From: Rhizobiales bacterium IMCC20636
GTDB taxonomy: Bacteria; Pseudomonadota; Alphaproteobacteria; Rhizobiales; GCA-2746425
NCBI GenBank assembly: GCA_016865015.1
Contig: CP018226.1
Span: 3,813,001 to 3,877,000 of the forward strand
Direction of reading: 5' to 3'
DNA length: 64,000 bases
Shown here: positions 26,822-35,158 of the stretch, piece after piece
Position numbering within the stretch: position 1 is the first letter of the stretch
Layout: every line of letters begins with the position of its first letter
The notes under the pieces: generated by a model
What the model saw: only the letters and a program-made list of their open reading frames with translations
The model's database searches: none
Told to the model about the DNA's origin: nothing
Program-made: the position numbers and the translations under genes

Positions 26822-28156
26822 ATGACTGATTTTAAAGTGAACCGCCGTGGCCTTATGAAGGGCGCGGCTGCAGTAGGCGTGGGCCTGTCTGCTCCACAGT
26901 TTTTCGTTAGTGGTGCAAACGCTTATACAAATGAACCGACAGGTGGATCCGTAACCCTCGGTTTCAATGTACCACAAACACGGGCCTATGCCGATGAAGG
27001 CGCGGATGAGTTGCGCGCATATGAACTGGCGGTCGAGCATCTTAACGGCGGCGGTGATGGCGGAATGCTGAACACATTCTCGTCCAAAGCTTTGACCGGG
27101 AATGGTGTTCTTGGAAAAAAAGTCGAATATGTAACAGGTGATACGCAGACATTGTCTGATGCTGCCCGCGCATCTGCCAAGCGCATGATCGAGAAAGACG
27201 GCGCTGTCATGATTACCGGCGGTTCATCCTCCGGTGTGGCGATTGCGGTGCAGGGACTTTGTCAGGATGCCGGCGTCATTTTCATGGCTGGCCTGACACA
27301 CTCCAATGATACAACAGGCAAAGACAAGCGTGCCAATGGGTTCCGCCACTTCTTCAACACAGAGATGACCGGTGCGGCACTGGCACCAGTGCTTAAAAAC
27401 GCCTTTGGTGAAGATCGTCGCGTCTATCACCTGACCTCGGATTACACTTGGGGCTGGTCACAGGAAGGCTCGATCCAGAAATATACAGAGCCATTCGGCT
27501 GGGAGACAGCAGCTGCTGTTCGCACGCCAGTTGGCGCCGGTGACTTCTCGCAATACATCACACCGGTTCTCAATTCCGGTGCTGATGTTCTGGTGTTGAA
27601 CCACTATGGCAAAGACATGGTGAATTCACTTCCACAGGCCGTTCAATTCGGTCTGCGTGACAAGCAGGTGAATGGCAAGAACTTCGAAATCGTGGTTCCG
27701 CTGTTCTCCCGTCTTATGGCGCAAGGCGCAGGCGATGCGATCAAGGGCATCTTCGGCTCAACGAACTGGAACTGGTCGTTGCAGGATGAAGGATCAAAAG
27801 CCTTCGTGAAATCCTTCGGCCAGAAATACGGCATCCCGCCAAGTCAGGCAGCGCATACCTGCTACTGTCAGACCATCCTGTATGCGGATGCTGCAGAGCG
27901 TGCGGGAACCTTCCGTCCAAGCGAGCTTGGCAAAGCTCTGGAAGACTTCTCCTTTGACGGACTGGGCAATGGACCGACCGATTATCGCGGCAGCGATCAC
28001 CAGTGCTTCAAGGACGTTCTTGTCGTGAAAGGTAAGGAAGAGCCTGCTTCACAGCACGATCTTCTGGAAGTTGTTGAAGTCACACCACGTGCTCAGGTGG
28101 AATATCCAGCTGATCTGCTTGGTGGCGAACTCGGCCCTTACAACGACGGCGCATAA
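26822..28156 (+). CDS. HAAT-family ABC transporter substrate-binding protein, Tat-type signal
   Basis: A 444-residue periplasmic binding protein of the amide/branched-chain amino acid (peripla_BP_6) group. The N terminus NRRGLMKGAAAVGVGLSA is a twin-arginine signal, suggesting folded export. The mature part includes GVLGKKVEYVTGDTQT, GGSSSGVAIAVQG and a long C-terminal domain. It is longer than LivJ (about 370), nearer to UrtA-type proteins. Four transporter genes follow. The ligand is not identifiable; neighbouring carbonic anhydrase and purine catabolic genes leave urea, an amide or a carboxylate open. Confidence 0.87.
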   Translation: MTDFKVNRRGLMKGAAAVGVGLSAPQFFVSGANAYTNEPTGGSVTLGFNVPQTRAYADEGADELRAYELAVEHLNGGGDGGMLNTFSSKALTGNGVLGKKVEYVTGDTQTLSDAARASAKRMIEKDGAVMITGGSSSGVAIAVQGLCQDAGVIFMAGLTHSNDTTGKDKRANGFRHFFNTEMTGAALAPVLKNAFGEDRRVYHLTSDYTWGWSQEGSIQKYTEPFGWETAAAVRTPVGAGDFSQYITPVLNSGADVLVLNHYGKDMVNSLPQAVQFGLRDKQVNGKNFEIVVPLFSRLMAQGAGDAIKGIFGSTNWNWSLQDEGSKAFVKSFGQKYGIPPSQAAHTCYCQTILYADAAERAGTFRPSELGKALEDFSFDGLGNGPTDYRGSDHQCFKDVLVVKGKEEPASQHDLLEVVEVTPRAQVEYPADLLGGELGPYNDGA

Positions 28157-28179
28157 GCGAAAATACGGTCAAATACAAT

Positions 28180-28204
28180 CCGGCCACCCACACTGGGTGG
28201 TCGG
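28180..28204 (+). promoter_or_regulatory. Intercistronic hairpin between HAAT binding protein and permease
   Basis: CCGGCCACCCA (28180-28190) pairs with TGGGTGGTCGG (28194-28204), an 11-bp stem with one G-U pair and a 3-base loop. As at 3400-3429, it separates a binding-protein gene from its permease and may set the expression ratio. Confidence 0.6.
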
Positions 28205-28227
28205 ACAAGATTCTAGGATCCAGAACG

Positions 28228-29256
28228 ATGGACGTATTTCTCCCACAAATTCTGAACGGGCTGGACAAGGGCGCAGCTTACGCACTTATCGCGCTCGGTC
28301 TGACATTGATTTTTGGCACGCTGGGCGTGGTCAATTTTGCGCATGGCGCGCTTTTCATGCTTGGCGCTTTCTGCGCTGTGACCATGAAGGCGCTGCTGGG
28401 ACTTGAAAAAGTTACCCTGGACCCGACGCAAACGACTGCCTGGGGCACCCCGCTTGAAATCAGAGTTCCCTATATTGAAACATGGCTTGGTGATTTTGGA
28501 CTGTTGCTGCTGGAATATTCTGTTCCGGTCTCGCTGATCCTTGCGATTCCAGTGATGCTGATCATCGGCGTCACCATGGAGCGCGGCCTTATCCGGCATT
28601 TTTACCATCGCACCCATGCCGAACAGATTCTGGTCACCTTCGGTCTGGCGATCGTTCTGCAGGAAATTGTGAAGAGTTTTTTCGGTGCAAACCCGATACC
28701 GCAGCCGGCTCCTGATATTGTATCCGGTTCCGCCGATATCGGAATGTTGCTGGGTCTTGATCCGGGAACAATCGTGTATCCCATGTGGCGGATGGTCTAT
28801 CTGACATTCTCCGGCGTCGTCATTGCCTCCGTGTTTGCGTTCCTGCAATTTACAACATTTGGCATGGTTGTGCGTGCCGGTATGGCAGACCGTGAAACGG
28901 TCGGCCTGCTCGGCATTGATATTGATAAAAAATTCACAATCGTCTTCGGCCTTGCAGCCGTTGTGGCTGGCATCGCGGGCGTCATGTACACCCCTATTCT
29001 CAGCCCCGATTATCATATGGGCATGGACTTTCTGGTGCTCAGCTTTGTTGTTGTCGTTGTCGGTGGCATGGGCAGTCTGGGTGGTGCGGTGGCTGCAGGT
29101 TTCCTGCTGGGAATTCTGCAAAGCTTCGCTTCCATGAATGAGGTGAAGACCATTCTGCCAGGCATTGATCAGATCATCATCTATCTCGTGGCAATTATCA
29201 TCTTGCTTGTTCGGCCGCGCGGGCTGATGGGGCGCAAAGGCGTGATGGAGAGCTAG
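28228..29256 (+). CDS. HAAT ABC transporter permease, LivH type
   Basis: A 342-residue inner-membrane permease. The start FLPQILNGLDKGAAYALIALGLTLIFGTLGVVNFAHG is the standard LivH/UrtB opening (read in pieces: NGLDKGAAYALIALG, VNFAHGALFMLGA). The coupling region GGMGSLGGAVAAGFLLGIL lies near the C terminus. A loop at about residues 55-75 is longer than in LivH. Start ATG at 28228. It pairs with the LivM-type subunit that follows three bases after its stop. Confidence 0.9.
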   Translation: MDVFLPQILNGLDKGAAYALIALGLTLIFGTLGVVNFAHGALFMLGAFCAVTMKALLGLEKVTLDPTQTTAWGTPLEIRVPYIETWLGDFGLLLLEYSVPVSLILAIPVMLIIGVTMERGLIRHFYHRTHAEQILVTFGLAIVLQEIVKSFFGANPIPQPAPDIVSGSADIGMLLGLDPGTIVYPMWRMVYLTFSGVVIASVFAFLQFTTFGMVVRAGMADRETVGLLGIDIDKKFTIVFGLAAVVAGIAGVMYTPILSPDYHMGMDFLVLSFVVVVVGGMGSLGGAVAAGFLLGILQSFASMNEVKTILPGIDQIIIYLVAIIILLVRPRGLMGRKGVMES

Positions 29257-29259
29257 ATC

Positions 29260-30417
29260 ATGATTAGTATTTTAAAAAAACGCAGTGATATCATTCTGCT
29301 TCTCGTCTTCGCAGCCGTTGTTGCATCCGGACCTGTCCTGTTCCAACCGATTGGCGCAGGCTATCCCGACCTTCTTCAGAAGTTTGCAATTTTCGGTATC
29401 TTTGCCATTGGCTTCAACATTCTGTTCGGACTGACCGGATATCTGTCCTTTGGACATGCGGCCTTTCTGGGTGTCGGCTCCTATACAGCTGTCTGGACCT
29501 TCAAACTGCTCAGCATGAACCCAATTCCAGCACTCATTCTGGCCGTTATCGCCGGTGGATTGTTTTCGCTGCTTATTGGCTGGGTATCGATGCGCCGCTC
29601 GGGGATTTACTTTTCCATCCTGACGCTGGCGTTTGCCCAGATGAGTTACAATCTGGCCTATTCGGTTCTGACTCCAATCACCAATGGTGAGACGGGGCTG
29701 CAACTGGCTCAATCAGATCCACGCGTTCTGGACGTTGCGTTTGGCCGTGACTATGGCGCGGTGCTGCCAACGCCTGATCTGTTTGGTATCAATCTGAGCG
29801 GGTATCCGGGGTACTATTTCTGTGGTGCGCTGCTGATCGTCTGCTTCTACATTTCGATCCGCATCTTTCGCTCGCCGTTTGGCATGATGCTGCGCGCAGT
29901 CAAATCCAATCAGAACCGGATGAATTATACCGGCCTCAACACCCGCCCCTATGCGCTGGCCGCATTTGTGATTTCCGGCATGTTTGCCGGTTTGGCCGGT
30001 GGCCTGTTGGCGGTGACTGATCCGTTGGCCGGTGCAGAACGCATGCAATGGACTGCCTCCGGCGAGATCGTCCTGATGACTATTTTGGGCGGCAGTGGAA
30101 CATTGCTGGGACCTGTCATTGGCGCTGGCGTCATCAAATATTTCGAGAATATCTTCTCGGCCTTCAATGAGAATATTCTGCTGAATATGTTCAGCTTCTT
30201 TCCGGAACCACTGCAACATGCTGCGGCTTGGGTTGCAGGTTTGTTTGTCGGTGAAGGCTGGCATCTGACGCTGGGGGCGCTCTTCATGATCATCGTCATC
30301 TTCCTGCCCGGCGGGTTGATGGAAGGGGCGCATAAGATAATCAATTTGTTCAGGCGAAAGACGGACAGCGACGGACCGCAAAAGTCCGCCGATTCCGCGC
30401 CCGCTCCAGCAGAATAG
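29260..30417 (+). CDS. HAAT ABC transporter permease, LivM type
   Basis: A 385-residue permease with the LivM hallmarks [20 protein letters not shown] near residue 50, [14 protein letters not shown], and [20 protein letters not shown]. The C terminus is a charged tail after [10 protein letters not shown]. Together with the LivH-type protein it forms the channel. The LivG-type ATPase gene starts 10 bases downstream. Confidence 0.9.
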   Translation: MISILKKRSDIILLLVFAAVVASGPVLFQPIGAGYPDLLQKFAIFGIFAIGFNILFGLTGYLSFGHAAFLGVGSYTAVWTFKLLSMNPIPALILAVIAGGLFSLLIGWVSMRRSGIYFSILTLAFAQMSYNLAYSVLTPITNGETGLQLAQSDPRVLDVAFGRDYGAVLPTPDLFGINLSGYPGYYFCGALLIVCFYISIRIFRSPFGMMLRAVKSNQNRMNYTGLNTRPYALAAFVISGMFAGLAGGLLAVTDPLAGAERMQWTASGEIVLMTILGGSGTLLGPVIGAGVIKYFENIFSAFNENILLNMFSFFPEPLQHAAAWVAGLFVGEGWHLTLGALFMIIVIFLPGGLMEGAHKIINLFRRKTDSDGPQKSADSAPAPAE

Positions 30418-30427
30418 GAATGAACAA

Positions 30428-31183
30428 ATGAGTATTCTTTCAGTTCAGAATGTAAATAAACGTTTCGGCGGCCTGAAGGCCCTGGACAACGTCAATCTGG
30501 AGGTCGAGGAAGGCACGGTTCACGCGATTATCGGGCCCAATGGTGCCGGAAAATCCACCTTGCTGAATTGTTTCATCGGCAAGTTGGAGCCTGACACCGG
30601 ATCAGTCACCTTTGCCAACAAGTCCCTGCTGGGCATCAAGCCATACGAGATCAACCAGCTTGGCGTCAGCCGGGTTTTCCAGACACCGGAGATTTTTGCC
30701 GATCTCAGCCTGGTGGACAACGTCATGATCCCGGCTTTCGCCAAGCGTGACGGTGCCTTCAAGGTCAATTGGTGGAATACGGTTGGCGATGAAAAGGATA
30801 TTCGGGCCAAGGCCATGGACATGCTTCAGGATCTGGGTCTGGCAGACAAATCGAGCGAAATCGCCGGCCAATTATCCCGCGGCGATAAACGTCGGCTGGA
30901 ACTGGCGATGTGTCTGGTACAGGATCCGCAACTCCTGCTGCTGGATGAACCCACTGCCGGCATGGCACGGGCGGATACCAACAACACCATTGATCTCCTC
31001 AAGACAATCTCGAAACGCAACATAACAATGGTTGTGATCGAGCACGACATGCATGTGGTTTTCTCGCTGGCGGACAAGATATCCGTGCTGGCGCAAGGCA
31101 CTGTCATCGCAGAAGACGTGCCGCAGAATATCAAGGGAAATGCAAAAGTTCAGGAAGCTTATCTGGGAGGTGCGCACCTATGA
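30428..31183 (+). CDS. HAAT ABC transporter ATP-binding protein, LivG type
   Basis: A 251-residue ATPase. Walker A GPNGAGKST is near 37-45, the signature LSRGDKRRLELAM departs from the usual LSxGxQ with an Arg-Gly-Asp-Lys, and Walker B reads LLLLDEPTAGMARADTNN. The C-terminal extension VPQNIKGNAKVQEAYLGG is typical of LivG/UrtD. The LivF-type gene starts inside its stop codon region (4-bp ATGA overlap). Confidence 0.9.
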   Translation: MSILSVQNVNKRFGGLKALDNVNLEVEEGTVHAIIGPNGAGKSTLLNCFIGKLEPDTGSVTFANKSLLGIKPYEINQLGVSRVFQTPEIFADLSLVDNVMIPAFAKRDGAFKVNWWNTVGDEKDIRAKAMDMLQDLGLADKSSEIAGQLSRGDKRRLELAMCLVQDPQLLLLDEPTAGMARADTNNTIDLLKTISKRNITMVVIEHDMHVVFSLADKISVLAQGTVIAEDVPQNIKGNAKVQEAYLGGAHL

Positions 31184-31950
31184 GCGTAACTACTGAAACT
31201 GTCGCTGCACCCGGTGTGCCACCCAGCAAGGCGTTAGGTGGTCAACCAGCCTATTTCTCCGCATGGAACCTGCACGCCTATTATGGCGAAAGCTATATTG
31301 TTCAAGGCGTCAGTTTTGACGTTCGCGAAGGTGAAATTGTGGCTTTGCTTGGCCGTAACGGCGCTGGCAAGACATCGACCCTGCGTGCCATTGCAAGGGT
31401 TGATAATCCCAGCCTTCGTCAAGGTGAAATCTGGCTCGACCATAAGCCGCTGCACGAAATGAAAGCCTATCAGGCAGCGCAAAATGGCATCGGCCTGGTG
31501 CCGGAAGACCGGCGCATCATTCAGGGCCTGACGGTTGAAGAAAACCTGAAGCTGGCACAGATCGCACCACCACATGGCTGGTCACTGGACCGTATTTATG
31601 AACTCTTTCCCAGACTGGCAGAACGCCGCAGTCAGGAAGGCACGACCATGTCCGGCGGAGAGCAGCAAATGCTGGCGCTTGCCCGAATTCTGGCCCGTGA
31701 TGTCAAATTGCTGCTGCTGGATGAGCCTTACGAAGGCTTGGCACCGGTCATCGTGCAGGAAATTGAGCGGACGCTTGAAGAGATCAAGTCACACGGCATG
31801 ACAACCATCATCGTTGAACAGAATGCGATTGCGGCCCTGCATCTTGCGGACCGGGCGATCATTCTGGATATGGGTCAAATCGTGTTTGATGGCACCGCTC
31901 AGGAAGTTCTGGATAATGCGGAACTGCGTCAGGAATATCTGGCGATCTGA
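31180..31950 (+). CDS. HAAT ABC transporter ATP-binding protein, LivF type
   Basis: A 256-residue ATPase with Walker A GRNGAGKTSTLRAIA near residue 60, the signature MSGGEQQMLALARIL, Walker B LLLLDEPYEGLAPVIVQ and the His-switch region. It carries about 25 extra N-terminal residues relative to LivF before the ABC domain. Last gene of the five-gene transporter; a 160-base gap without recognised features precedes the carbonic anhydrase gene. Confidence 0.9.
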   Translation: MSVTTETVAAPGVPPSKALGGQPAYFSAWNLHAYYGESYIVQGVSFDVREGEIVALLGRNGAGKTSTLRAIARVDNPSLRQGEIWLDHKPLHEMKAYQAAQNGIGLVPEDRRIIQGLTVEENLKLAQIAPPHGWSLDRIYELFPRLAERRSQEGTTMSGGEQQMLALARILARDVKLLLLDEPYEGLAPVIVQEIERTLEEIKSHGMTTIIVEQNAIAALHLADRAIILDMGQIVFDGTAQEVLDNAELRQEYLAI

Positions 31951-32111
31951 TCGCTGCGGACACAGCAATGTGCCCGGTTTCCACACGTCGGCCAAAAACG
32001 AGACCGGATTGCCGAGAAGACTGTTTGTCTTTCCTGCTATTGATGGTCATATTGAACGGGTCTGGCCTGAGGTGCCGGGCAGCCAAGATGAACCATTATG
32101 GGGCCTGCCAG

Positions 32112-32708
32112 ATGCTTGATGACCTTCTTGACCATAATCTTCGCTGGGCCACCGCGCGATCGAAAGAAGATCCAGAGTATTTCAGCCGCCTTTCTTCGCT
32201 TCAACGCCCCGACTTTCTGTGGATCGGATGTTCAGACAGCCGCGTGCCCGCAAATGTGATTACAGGGCTGGAACCCGGGGAAGTCTTCGTTCACCGTAAT
32301 GTGGCAAATCTGGTGCATCGCGGTGATATGAACCTTCTCTCTGTTCTGGAATATGCGGTTGAAAGCCTCGATGTGAAACGCATCATCATATGTGGCCATT
32401 ATGGCTGTGGAGGCGTGCGCGCGGCCATTGACGGGCAAAGGCATGGCTTGATCGATCATTGGCTGCAGCCTGTTCGGGATGTCGCAACCAAGGCGCATGA
32501 CGAATTGTCTGCCATCACCGATGAAGAAGACCGTTTCAACCGATTGTGCGAATTATCAATCGAGACACAGGTGGAAACCCTGTCGCGCACGCCGACCATG
32601 CAATCAGCGTGGCGAGAGGGCAAGGACATTGAAATCCATGGCTGGGTTTACGGTCTGAACAATGGACTGCTGCGCGATCTGGATTGCACCTGCGGATTGC
32701 ACCCGTAG
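32112..32708 (+). CDS. can: Beta-class carbonic anhydrase
   Basis: A 198-residue cytoplasmic zinc enzyme that interconverts carbon dioxide and bicarbonate. Zinc ligands and catalytic dyad are visible: Cys40-x-Asp42-x-Arg44 in CSDSRVPA, and His96/Cys99 in HYGCGG. The segments VHRNVANLV, MQSAWREGKDIEIHGWVYGL and LLRDLD align with E. coli Can, though the C-terminal tail is about 20 residues shorter. ATG at 32088 would add eight residues. It follows the HAAT transporter and is convergent with puuD. In purine catabolism CO2 is released at the OHCU decarboxylase step, a possible but unproven connection. Confidence 0.92.
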   Translation: MLDDLLDHNLRWATARSKEDPEYFSRLSSLQRPDFLWIGCSDSRVPANVITGLEPGEVFVHRNVANLVHRGDMNLLSVLEYAVESLDVKRIIICGHYGCGGVRAAIDGQRHGLIDHWLQPVRDVATKAHDELSAITDEEDRFNRLCELSIETQVETLSRTPTMQSAWREGKDIEIHGWVYGLNNGLLRDLDCTCGLHP

Positions 32709-32749
32709 GGCGCGCACCTTTACACATCCTTTTCAATTGACAGAAAGTG

Positions 32750-33991
32750 TCAGGACCCCGCTTCTGCAGCGCGGAACCAGTTGATGATGACACGGCGCTC
32801 GTCATCTTCCATCCAGCTGACATTGGCCGGCGGCATGGCATGGGTGACCCCAGCTTGCAGAAAAATCGATCTGGCGTGTTGTGCCACCTGTTGTCGTGTT
32901 TCAAGGCGCACGCCCTTTGGTGGCCACAGGATACCCTCCCATACCGGTTCATTTGAATGGCACATGGAGCAGCGGGTTGAAACAATATCGCTGACCTCGT
33001 CAAAGGAGGCGGCATTGGCGTATTTCTGCTGGGTCGGTGTCATGATTGCCTCAGCAGCATCTTCTACTTGATCCGCCTTGTAGAGCGGTGCCAGAGACAG
33101 CAGCATGATCAGTGAAAAAATCACGGCGGTTGCGAGCCATGTCCAGGTCGGATTGCCCGTGCGGGCGTGGCGGCAGTTAAAATAATGACGGATGGTGACG
33201 CCCATCAGAAACACCAGACTGGCAATGATCCAGTTATATTCTGTCGCAAAGGCCAGCGGATAATGGTTCGACAGCATGAAGAAGATCACTGGCAGGGTCA
33301 GGTAGTTGTTATGGGTTGAGCGCTGCTTGGCGATGATGCCGTATTTCGGGTCCGGGCTGCGTCCGGCCTTCAGATCAGCCACCACGATTTTCTGATTGGG
33401 AATGATAATGAAAATCACATTGGCTGACATGATGGTTGCCGTGAACACACCCAGATGGAGCAAGGCTGCCCGACCGGAGAACACTTGCGTGAACCCCCAG
33501 GACATGGCCACCAGAACACCGAACAGAAACACCATCAGGAATGTGCTGTTCTGCCCCAACGGGCTTTTGCAGAGCTGATCATAAGCCAGCCAGCCAAACA
33601 CGATGGAGGCCAGAGAGATGGCAATGGCAGCCAGGATCGAAATATCAGCAACGGCCGGGTCTATCAGATACAGATCCGCGCCCAGATAATAGACCAGACA
33701 TAACAGGGCAAAACCGGACACCCACGTCATGTAGCTTTCCCATTTGAACCAGGTCAGATGTTCCGGCATCTCGGCAGGCGCAACCAGATATTTGCGCAAA
33801 TGATAAAAGCCACCACCATGGACCTGCCACTCTTCCCCCTTGACGCCTTCTGGCATGTTGGGCGCTTCGCGCAATCCAAGGTCCAGCGCGATGAAATAGA
33901 ATGAAGAGCCAATCCAGGCGATGGCCGTGATGACATGCAGCCATCGAACAGCGAATTGCAGCCATTCGGTAAAAATTGCCAGATCGTACAT
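32750..33991 (-). CDS. puuD: Membrane-bound urate oxidase with cytochrome c domain
   Basis: A 413-residue inner-membrane protein that oxidises urate to 5-hydroxyisourate and passes electrons to the respiratory chain. The N-terminal part has eight or so transmembrane segments with the DUF989/urate hydroxylase features (RWLHVITAIAWIGSSFYF, EEWQVHGGGFYHLRKYLVAP, NNYLTLPVIFFMLSNHYP). A periplasmic C-terminal cytochrome c domain follows, with the heme motif CSMCH near 343-347 and Met ligand candidate in AMPPANVSWM. It is divergent from a LysR gene, and the other urate-pathway genes lie beyond it. Confidence 0.92.
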   Translation of the reverse strand: MYDLAIFTEWLQFAVRWLHVITAIAWIGSSFYFIALDLGLREAPNMPEGVKGEEWQVHGGGFYHLRKYLVAPAEMPEHLTWFKWESYMTWVSGFALLCLVYYLGADLYLIDPAVADISILAAIAISLASIVFGWLAYDQLCKSPLGQNSTFLMVFLFGVLVAMSWGFTQVFSGRAALLHLGVFTATIMSANVIFIIIPNQKIVVADLKAGRSPDPKYGIIAKQRSTHNNYLTLPVIFFMLSNHYPLAFATEYNWIIASLVFLMGVTIRHYFNCRHARTGNPTWTWLATAVIFSLIMLLSLAPLYKADQVEDAAEAIMTPTQQKYANAASFDEVSDIVSTRCSMCHSNEPVWEGILWPPKGVRLETRQQVAQHARSIFLQAGVTHAMPPANVSWMEDDERRVIINWFRAAEAGS

Positions 33992-34044
33992 ACCATGTCT
34001 CCTGTCGGCCGCGCTATGATGACACTATGAGTTGTTCTTATTGT

Positions 34045-34061
34045 TTTGAATAGCATTCAAA
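34045..34061. promoter_or_regulatory. Candidate LysR operator between puuD and lysR
   Basis: A 7-bp inverted repeat, TTTGAAT-agc-ATTCAAA, containing a T-N11-A core as used by LysR-type regulators. It lies in the 116-base region between the divergent puuD and LysR genes, the expected place for a site controlling both. Confidence 0.55.
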
Positions 34062-34107
34062 TACGCAAAGACTTTCAAATTTTTCCAAAAGATCGTAGTT
34101 TCAGCCC

Positions 34108-35025
34108 ATGAGTTATGTTGTCAATGTACGCATGTTTGTGCGGGTTTTTGAACTGAGAAATATGTCTGCGGCGGCGCGGGACCTGCGTGTCTCGGCAGCG
34201 GTTGCGTCCAGTCGGATTGCCGAACTGGAAAAACATCTCGGTGTGCGGCTGTTCAATCGGACCACGCGCCGCCTGCAACCCACCGAGCATGGCAAGGTGT
34301 TTTACAGTGGCGCAACCAAAATCCTGGAAACCATCGAGGATGCGGAAGCCGCCGTGGTGGAAATCACCCGAAATCCGCGCGGTTCCATTTTTGTTGCAGC
34401 CCCATTTGGCGTTGGTCGCCAGTTCATTGCCCCGCATGTGCCCCCCTTCAAGGACCAATACCCCGAAATTGATGTGCGTCTGCGTTTGTCAGACCGGAAG
34501 GTCAGCATTGCCGAGGAAGGACTGGATGTGGCCTTTGTTCTGGGCCATCTGAAAGATTCAAACCTCAAGGCGCGGATGATTGCCGAATGCGAGCGGGTGC
34601 TGTGTGCTTCACCGGGCTACATCAAGGCGCGCGGACATCCGACCCATGGCAGTGAACTGGCCAACCGGCAACATGATTGCCTGCAATTGCGTTTTCCGGG
34701 GGCTCCGGAATTCCGCTGGCTGCTGCAGGGCGAAGATGGCCCCGCGGGCTTTGATGTGTCTGGCCCATTTGAATCTGATGATGGAGATGTGCTGACCCAA
34801 TGGGCGCTGGAAGGGCGGGGCATTGTCAACAAGCCGGTGTTTGAAGTTGTCGAACATCTGAAATCCGGCGCGCTGGTGGTTGTTGCAGAAGCCACACCAC
34901 CAGTGCCAGTGCAACTGGCCTGCCTGTATCCACACAGGACTTTTCAGGACCCCAAGATCCGCCTGTTCATTGACTTCATGATTGCGAAATGTCGTATGGA
35001 ACTGGATCAGCGCAAATTGGTATAA
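34108..35025 (+). CDS. LysR-family regulator of the purine genes
   Basis: A 305-residue LysR-type regulator. The N-terminal HTH (MSAAARDLRVSAAVASSRIAELEKHLGVRLFNRTTRRLQPTEHG region, residues about 15-55) is followed by a substrate-binding domain (GSIFVAAPFGVGRQFIAPHVPPF, GLDVAFVLGHL). It sits between divergent puuD and the allantoinase operon, and probably responds to a purine intermediate. The HTH has an AAVASSRIAELE recognition region typical of the CrgA/DsdC-like branch. Confidence 0.9.
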   Translation: MSYVVNVRMFVRVFELRNMSAAARDLRVSAAVASSRIAELEKHLGVRLFNRTTRRLQPTEHGKVFYSGATKILETIEDAEAAVVEITRNPRGSIFVAAPFGVGRQFIAPHVPPFKDQYPEIDVRLRLSDRKVSIAEEGLDVAFVLGHLKDSNLKARMIAECERVLCASPGYIKARGHPTHGSELANRQHDCLQLRFPGAPEFRWLLQGEDGPAGFDVSGPFESDDGDVLTQWALEGRGIVNKPVFEVVEHLKSGALVVVAEATPPVPVQLACLYPHRTFQDPKIRLFIDFMIAKCRMELDQRKLV

Positions 35026-35158
35026 GGTGTTGTGTTGTTGGACTGTGCCTGAATCTGCGGCTGACTTGACCGGTTCATCGCGAAACTCTTGTTTGATTTA
35101 TTTGAAAATCCACCTCATTGTTTTGCCATAGGGTAAAATATTGAATTGGGGGTTTAAT

